DNA from: Amycolatopsis pittospori | Lineage (GTDB): Bacteria; Actinomycetota; Actinomycetes; Mycobacteriales; Pseudonocardiaceae | Length of the DNA: 64,000 bases | NCBI RefSeq assembly: GCF_013870525.1 | Contig: NZ_JACBXD010000025.1 | Coordinates: 1-64,000 of the forward strand | Direction of reading: 5' to 3' | Translations under genes and position numbers: made by a program | Shown here: piece by piece, positions 60,457 to 64,000 of the stretch | Position numbering within the stretch: position 1 is the stretch's first letter | Layout of the letters: every line of letters begins with the position of its first letter | The notes under the pieces: generated by a model | Told to the model about the DNA's origin: nothing | Databases searched by the model: none | Seen by the model: only the letters and a program-made list of their open reading frames with translations

Positions 60457-60930
60457 GTGCACACACCCGACCTCGACCGCCTAGACGTGGCCATCCTGTC
60501 CTGCCTTCAGGCCGACGCCCGCACCATCGCCGAGACCATCGGCGCGAAGGTGGGTCTTTCGGCCGCCGCCGTACAGCGGCGGATCAAACGGCTGCGCGAG
60601 GCCGGGGTGATCGAACGCGAGGTGGCGGTGCTGTCACCGCAGGCGCTCGGGCTGTCGATGACGTTCGTGGTGATGGTCGAGATGGAACGCGAGAACCTCG
60701 CGGTGCTCGACGGGTTCCGGCGGCAGGTGCTCGCGGACGACAACGTCCAGCAGTGTTACTACGTCACCGGCAACGCGGACTTCGTGCTCGTGGTCACCTG
60801 CAAGGACATGACCGACTTCGAGGCGTTCACGCGGCGGATGTTCTTCGACAACCCGAACGTCCGGCACTTCACGACGTCGGTGGCGATGGACCGGGTCAAG
60901 ACGGGGCTGACGCTGCCGCTGGATCCGTAA
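60457..60930 (+). CDS. Lrp/AsnC-family transcriptional regulator
   Basis: A 157-residue regulator: N-terminal HTH (TIAETIGAKVGLSAAAVQRRIKRLREAGVI), then a RAM/ACT-like ligand domain with QQCYYVTGNADFVLVV, the Gly-rich effector turn. It binds amino acids and probably controls the preceding dehydrogenase. GTG start. Confidence 0.92.
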   Translation: MHTPDLDRLDVAILSCLQADARTIAETIGAKVGLSAAAVQRRIKRLREAGVIEREVAVLSPQALGLSMTFVVMVEMERENLAVLDGFRRQVLADDNVQQCYYVTGNADFVLVVTCKDMTDFEAFTRRMFFDNPNVRHFTTSVAMDRVKTGLTLPLDP

Positions 60931-61261
60931 GGTCCAAAGAGATGGTGAGCACGCCCGAACCGTCCACAGTGGATCCCGACTCGGCGATGCCGCATCGGCT
61001 CGCGCCTCCTGTGTCACTTTGCAAGTTGCAGTTCCGGTCACCGGCACCCTGCTCTCCGTGAGCACCCGGTCCGTGCCGACCCCGTCACCACGCGTATCGG
61101 CCTGAACGCAAGGGGTCTGTGCCCGGCGTTACACCACTATGGACATATGCAGCCGATAGCGTGAACGTCGCCGTACTCGCGTCATCCCGCGTCAGCCCGG
61201 GCATCTCCTTGCCGAGACAGAAAGTTCGCGCCGCGCGAACCACGAGCACTTAGGAGTGGCC
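60931..61261. other. Intergenic region upstream of the SsgA-like gene
   Basis: These 331 bases hold no convincing gene. They contain one copy of the palindrome GTCCACAGTGGA (60962-60973) and presumably the ssg promoter. I see no clear consensus elements. Confidence 0.5.
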
Positions 61262-61666
61262 GTGCACACCGACGCAGTTCACCAGAGCCAGTTCGTCCTG
61301 CTGAACAACAGCAGCACGCCCGTTCTCTCCCGCCTGTCCTTCCACGTCGACGAGCCTTACGCGGTCACCGTGGCGTTCCGGACCGAGCGCGGCCGGTGGG
61401 TCGAGTGGACCTTCGCGCGTGAGCTCCTGGCCACCGGTCTCACCGACCCCGCCGGGCTCGGCGACGTCCGCGTCCGCCCCGACCTCTCCGAGGACGAGGC
61501 GATGCTGACGCTCGAAATCGAGTCACCTGACGGCTATGCGTCGTTCGAGCTCGAGCGTGAGGATGTCGAGTCCTTCCTCGGCTCCACCTTCGAGCTGGTC
61601 CAGCTCGGCTGTGAAAGCGAGTATTTCGACATCGAGGCGCTGATCGAAGAGATCAGCAACGTGTAA
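61262..61666 (+). CDS. SsgA-like sporulation and cell-division protein
   Basis: A 134-residue SsgA-family protein. DEPYAVTVAFRT, WVEWTFARELLATGL and GDVRVRP match the core pattern of SsgA/SsgB. SsgB recruits FtsZ to sporulation septa in Streptomyces with SsgA. The family is restricted to morphologically complex actinobacteria. GTG at 61262 is five bases after AGGAG; the GTG at 61256 overlaps that site. Confidence 0.9.
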   Translation: MHTDAVHQSQFVLLNNSSTPVLSRLSFHVDEPYAVTVAFRTERGRWVEWTFARELLATGLTDPAGLGDVRVRPDLSEDEAMLTLEIESPDGYASFELEREDVESFLGSTFELVQLGCESEYFDIEALIEEISNV

Positions 61667-61695
61667 CCCGGACCACCGCTCCCGCGGTACGAAGA

Positions 61696-61740
61696 CGAAG
61701 GGCGGCCCGAGTGCGCTGGAGGCACTCGGACCGCCCTTCG
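61696..61740. terminator. Strong bidirectional terminator
   Basis: CGAAGGGCGG-CCCGAGTGC pairs with GCACTCGG-ACCGCCCTTCG, a nearly perfect 18-bp stem, between the SsgA-like gene and the convergent protease gene. Confidence 0.8.
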
Positions 61741-61762
61741 TCGGTGTTCAGGGTCGAAAGTT

Positions 61763-62857
61763 TCAGCCGAGGACCAGCGACGTCCCGGTCGCCGACAACG
61801 CCGGCCGCACCGGGAAGAAGTAGGTCACCGAGGTGTTGCCGCCGGACAGCATGCCCTGCGCCTGGTTGCCCGCGATGAACGAGCCGCCCGAGTCGCCCGC
61901 CTGCGAGCGCACGTTGGTGGCGGTCATGCCGTAGACGGTGCCTTCGGCGTAGCGGACGGTCTGGTTCTTGGCGCCGACGGTGCCGCAGGTCCAGCCGGTG
62001 GTCGAACCCGACTTGCAGACCGAGGCGCCGGTGGCCGCCACGGTCGAACCGCTCACCCGGGTGCCGTTGTTGATGATGCCGCGCGGCACCCAGTTGCTGT
62101 TGACCCGGACGTGGCCGTAGTCGTTCGTCGGGAAGCTGGTGCGGGCGAACGAGCCCATCGCGACCCGGTTGGAACCGGTCACGGTGCCCGGGCCGCAGTG
62201 CCCGGCGGTGAGGAAGCCGCCGTTGACCGAGAAACCGATCGAGCAGCGTGAAGAGTTGTTGATGTAGTACGCGTCGCCGCCTCGGACGTCGTACTTCAGG
62301 GTCGGCACCGAAGTGGTCTCGACCACAGCGACGGCGGTCTTGTCGACGCCGGTCTTCTCCAGGAACGAGTCGACGGCGCCGCTCTTGCCGGGTAACACGT
62401 TCAGCGTCACGCGGTTGGTCTTGGCGTCGACGCCCCAGCCGGTGATCGCACCGTCCGCCGCGCGCTCACCCGCGTTCAATTTGTCCACAGTGGAATCGAG
62501 CTGGGCGGCCGAGAAGCGCACGAGTTCCGCTTCCGCCCCGCTCGCGGTGACCTGGGCCAGTTTCGCCGCGTCGGTGACGCCGACGCGGAGCTTGCCCGTG
62601 GCCTCGTTGTAGCTCGCTCCGCCGAAGCTGCCGGCGAGCGCCGAGGCGAGTGACTGTTCGAGCGTGCCGGCGGCGGTCTCGCTCTGGATCCGGGCGAGTG
62701 CCTGGTCGGCGGTCAGACCGAGGTCCCGTTGCAGGGCGGGGACCATTTCGGTGTTGAGCAGAGCATCCGAGGACGCCGCCGCGGGGGTACCCGTGACGAG
62801 CGCGCCGGCCGACACGACAGCCGTGGCGGCCACTCCGAGGAGCTTCGTGATCTTCAT
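61763..62857 (-). CDS. Secreted S1 serine protease with propeptide (streptogrisin/alpha-lytic type)
   Basis: A 364-residue preproenzyme: Sec signal peptide (residues 1-28, cleavage near AAASS), an alpha-lytic-type prodomain (to about 175), then a chymotrypsin-fold protease with His in LTAGHCG, Asp in NDYGHV and Ser in AGDSGGS. Cys pairs (RCSIG/GHCG; SVCKS/WTCG) should form disulfides. The prodomain folds and inhibits the enzyme until secretion. It degrades extracellular protein. Confidence 0.93.
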   Translation of the reverse strand: MKITKLLGVAATAVVSAGALVTGTPAAASSDALLNTEMVPALQRDLGLTADQALARIQSETAAGTLEQSLASALAGSFGGASYNEATGKLRVGVTDAAKLAQVTASGAEAELVRFSAAQLDSTVDKLNAGERAADGAITGWGVDAKTNRVTLNVLPGKSGAVDSFLEKTGVDKTAVAVVETTSVPTLKYDVRGGDAYYINNSSRCSIGFSVNGGFLTAGHCGPGTVTGSNRVAMGSFARTSFPTNDYGHVRVNSNWVPRGIINNGTRVSGSTVAATGASVCKSGSTTGWTCGTVGAKNQTVRYAEGTVYGMTATNVRSQAGDSGGSFIAGNQAQGMLSGGNTSVTYFFPVRPALSATGTSLVLG

Positions 62858-63325
62858 GCTTCTCCCTCGTCATAACGCACGGCTCCGGTTCGCCATGCGA
62901 TTGCCTCCCCCGACGGGTGAGAGTTCTGGAACCGGGAAAGGCCCGCAATCCGGGTCGGCGCGGGATAGGTATACCCAATCTTCGGACGCAGAATCCCCTG
63001 CTCCGAGGGCGGTCACTTACAGCTGGCACCCGTACGGACACGTCCGTAAGTAGGGTTTCCTGTGAATACCTTGAGTAGTCACTCTCACCCCCTGAACGTG
63101 GGATGACCCGCCGGATCGGGTCCCTCGCCGATGTTTCGGGCGTCCGGTGATTTTCCAACCGACGATCCGTCAGTCAACCGGTGACGGTGCGTTCGCAGAC
63201 GGCCTAATCCGGCGCCCGTGCTGTCCGTGTTGAGAGGTTTACGGCCAGGTAGGCAGTGCTTAGGCTCCGCAGAACAACACACAAGATCGTGTCGGGCTCA
63301 GCGGGACCTTCGAACCGAGGAGCGC
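62858..63325. other. Divergent intergenic region, protease and regulator genes
   Basis: No gene is supported in these 468 bases. TACGGAC-AC-GTCCGTA (63033-63048) is a perfect dyad that may be an operator for the protease gene or the downstream regulator. Confidence 0.45.
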
Positions 63326-64000
63326 ATGATGTGGCTTGCCACCCCTCGCCCGACCTCGGTTTCGGTCCGCGCCGGATCGACGGCACTCGTGGGCCGCGAC
63401 GTCGAGGTCTCGGCGATCGTGAAGATCCTGCTGCGCCGTCCCGCCGCCGTCCTGATCGAGGGCGAACCCGGGATGGGCCGCAGCAGGCTGCTGGAAGAAC
63501 TGGCCGGACGCCGCGAGTTCGCGGCGGGCCGGGTGCTGTCCGGCGCCTGCCAGCCGATGCGCGAGCCGTTCCCCTTCGGACCGGTGCTCGAAGCGCTGCG
63601 CTCGGCGGGAGACCGGCCGCTCGGACCGCTCAGCCCGGTCGCCGGGGTACTGAGACCCTTGCTGCCCGAACTCGCGGAAAGCCTTCCACCCCAACCGGAA
63701 CCGCTCACCGACCCGTGCGCCGAACGGCATCGCCAGTTCCGCGCCGTCCGTGAGCTCCTGATCGCCTGCGGACCCGCGCTCGTCCTGATCGACGACCTTC
63801 AGTGGGCCGACGAGGGCACTCGCGATCTCATGCGGTTCCTCGCCGCGGCCATGCCCGCCGAACTCGCCGTCGTCTCGGCCTACCGGACCGGTTCCTCCTC
63901 GCGGCACGGAACCGCCGGCATCCCCTTCCGCACACCGCCGAACGTCCAGACCGCGCGTGTGACGCTGGGCCCGCTCGACGTCGAAGCCGTCGGGAAGATG
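63326..64000 (+). CDS. AAA-ATPase regulator of LuxR/LAL type, N-terminal part
   Basis: The first 225 residues of a large protein cut by the window end. Start is tandem ATG at 63326 after GAGGAG. STALVGRDVEV precedes Walker A, IEGEPGMGRSRLLEEL (residues about 45-60). Walker B is LVLIDDLQWADEGT near 155. This is the AAA_16 layout of LAL-type (large ATP-binding LuxR) regulators, which usually end in a LuxR HTH, here outside the window. They often control secondary metabolism. Confidence 0.8.
   Translation, partial: MMWLATPRPTSVSVRAGSTALVGRDVEVSAIVKILLRRPAAVLIEGEPGMGRSRLLEELAGRREFAAGRVLSGACQPMREPFPFGPVLEALRSAGDRPLGPLSPVAGVLRPLLPELAESLPPQPEPLTDPCAERHRQFRAVRELLIACGPALVLIDDLQWADEGTRDLMRFLAAAMPAELAVVSAYRTGSSSRHGTAGIPFRTPPNVQTARVTLGPLDVEAVGKM

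Noticed and set aside
1-64000. CRISPR arrays, insertion sequences or transposases
   Set aside because: No regularly spaced direct repeats, no Cas-like proteins and no DDE or serine-recombinase-like proteins were found.

Overview
The window is high-GC actinobacterial DNA with many GTG starts and gene-end overlaps of the ATGA/GTGA type. A WhiB3/WhiD-type regulator, an SsgA-like sporulation protein, a sigma-B/F-type sigma factor with partner-switching kinases, an EspG/PPE-like ESX group and a streptogrisin-type protease all point to a sporulating, mycelial actinomycete. I infer Pseudonocardiaceae, most like Amycolatopsis. No CRISPR array, transposase or integrase was seen.

Layout. 1-15.8 kb is ordinary chromosome: an SGNH hydrolase fragment, an NAD(P)-binding protein divergent from its likely TetR repressor across a perfect dyad, a GbsR/MarR regulator divergent from an ABC exporter of the antibiotic-exporter type, a lipoprotein, a second TetR protein and a YdjM-like membrane protein. 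A stress-signalling block follows: STAS antagonist, WhiB, anti-sigma kinase, sigma factor and a second kinase, with sigma-B-like promoter motifs. Then come an aldo/keto reductase, a nitroreductase, an alpha/beta hydrolase, a membrane-anchored HNH nuclease, a Sel1/TPR protein and a SWIM zinc-finger protein.

15.8-44.0 kb is a 28-kb defence island. Its left edge carries the frameshifted C-terminal stub of a short-chain dehydrogenase; its right edge lies beside a tRNA-Arg/tRNA-Ser pair. Block A (16.2-24.3 kb, + strand) is a MORC/MutL-like ATPase, a PD-(D/E)XK protein, a Z1-domain helicase, a C5-cytosine methyltransferase, a Vsr endonuclease with an extra N-terminal domain, and an unknown protein. 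This resembles the MORC-linked restriction-modification operons known from comparative genomics. A compact array of five tRNA genes (24.7-25.25 kb), one lacking a normal D-arm, separates it from block B. Block B (25.3-44.0 kb) is DISARM-like but not canonical. It has a second Vsr; a leftward operon of DrmB (DUF1998), a DrmA helicase, a UvrD-like helicase and a roughly 1,600-residue sacsin-like ATPase/SF2-helicase fusion; a rightward operon of an HTH-GHKL ATPase fusion and two further proteins; and two leftward cytosine methyltransferases, one lacking the catalytic PC motif. No DrmC (PLD) gene is visible. This block is the best candidate for an under-described system.

44-64 kb returns to core-like content: two tRNAs, an MprF-like/DUF2156 membrane protein, acetoacetyl-CoA ligase, a three-gene EspG/PPE/WXG-like group, a dienelactone-hydrolase homologue with Cys replaced by Asp, an aminotransferase, a TauE/SafE permease, VOC and GNAT proteins, a FadR-type regulator, a TcmP-type methyltransferase, an FBP-family zinc protein, a membrane nucleotide cyclase, KAS III, an amino-acid dehydrogenase with an Lrp regulator, the SsgA-like protein, a secreted serine protease and the start of a large AAA/LuxR-type regulator.
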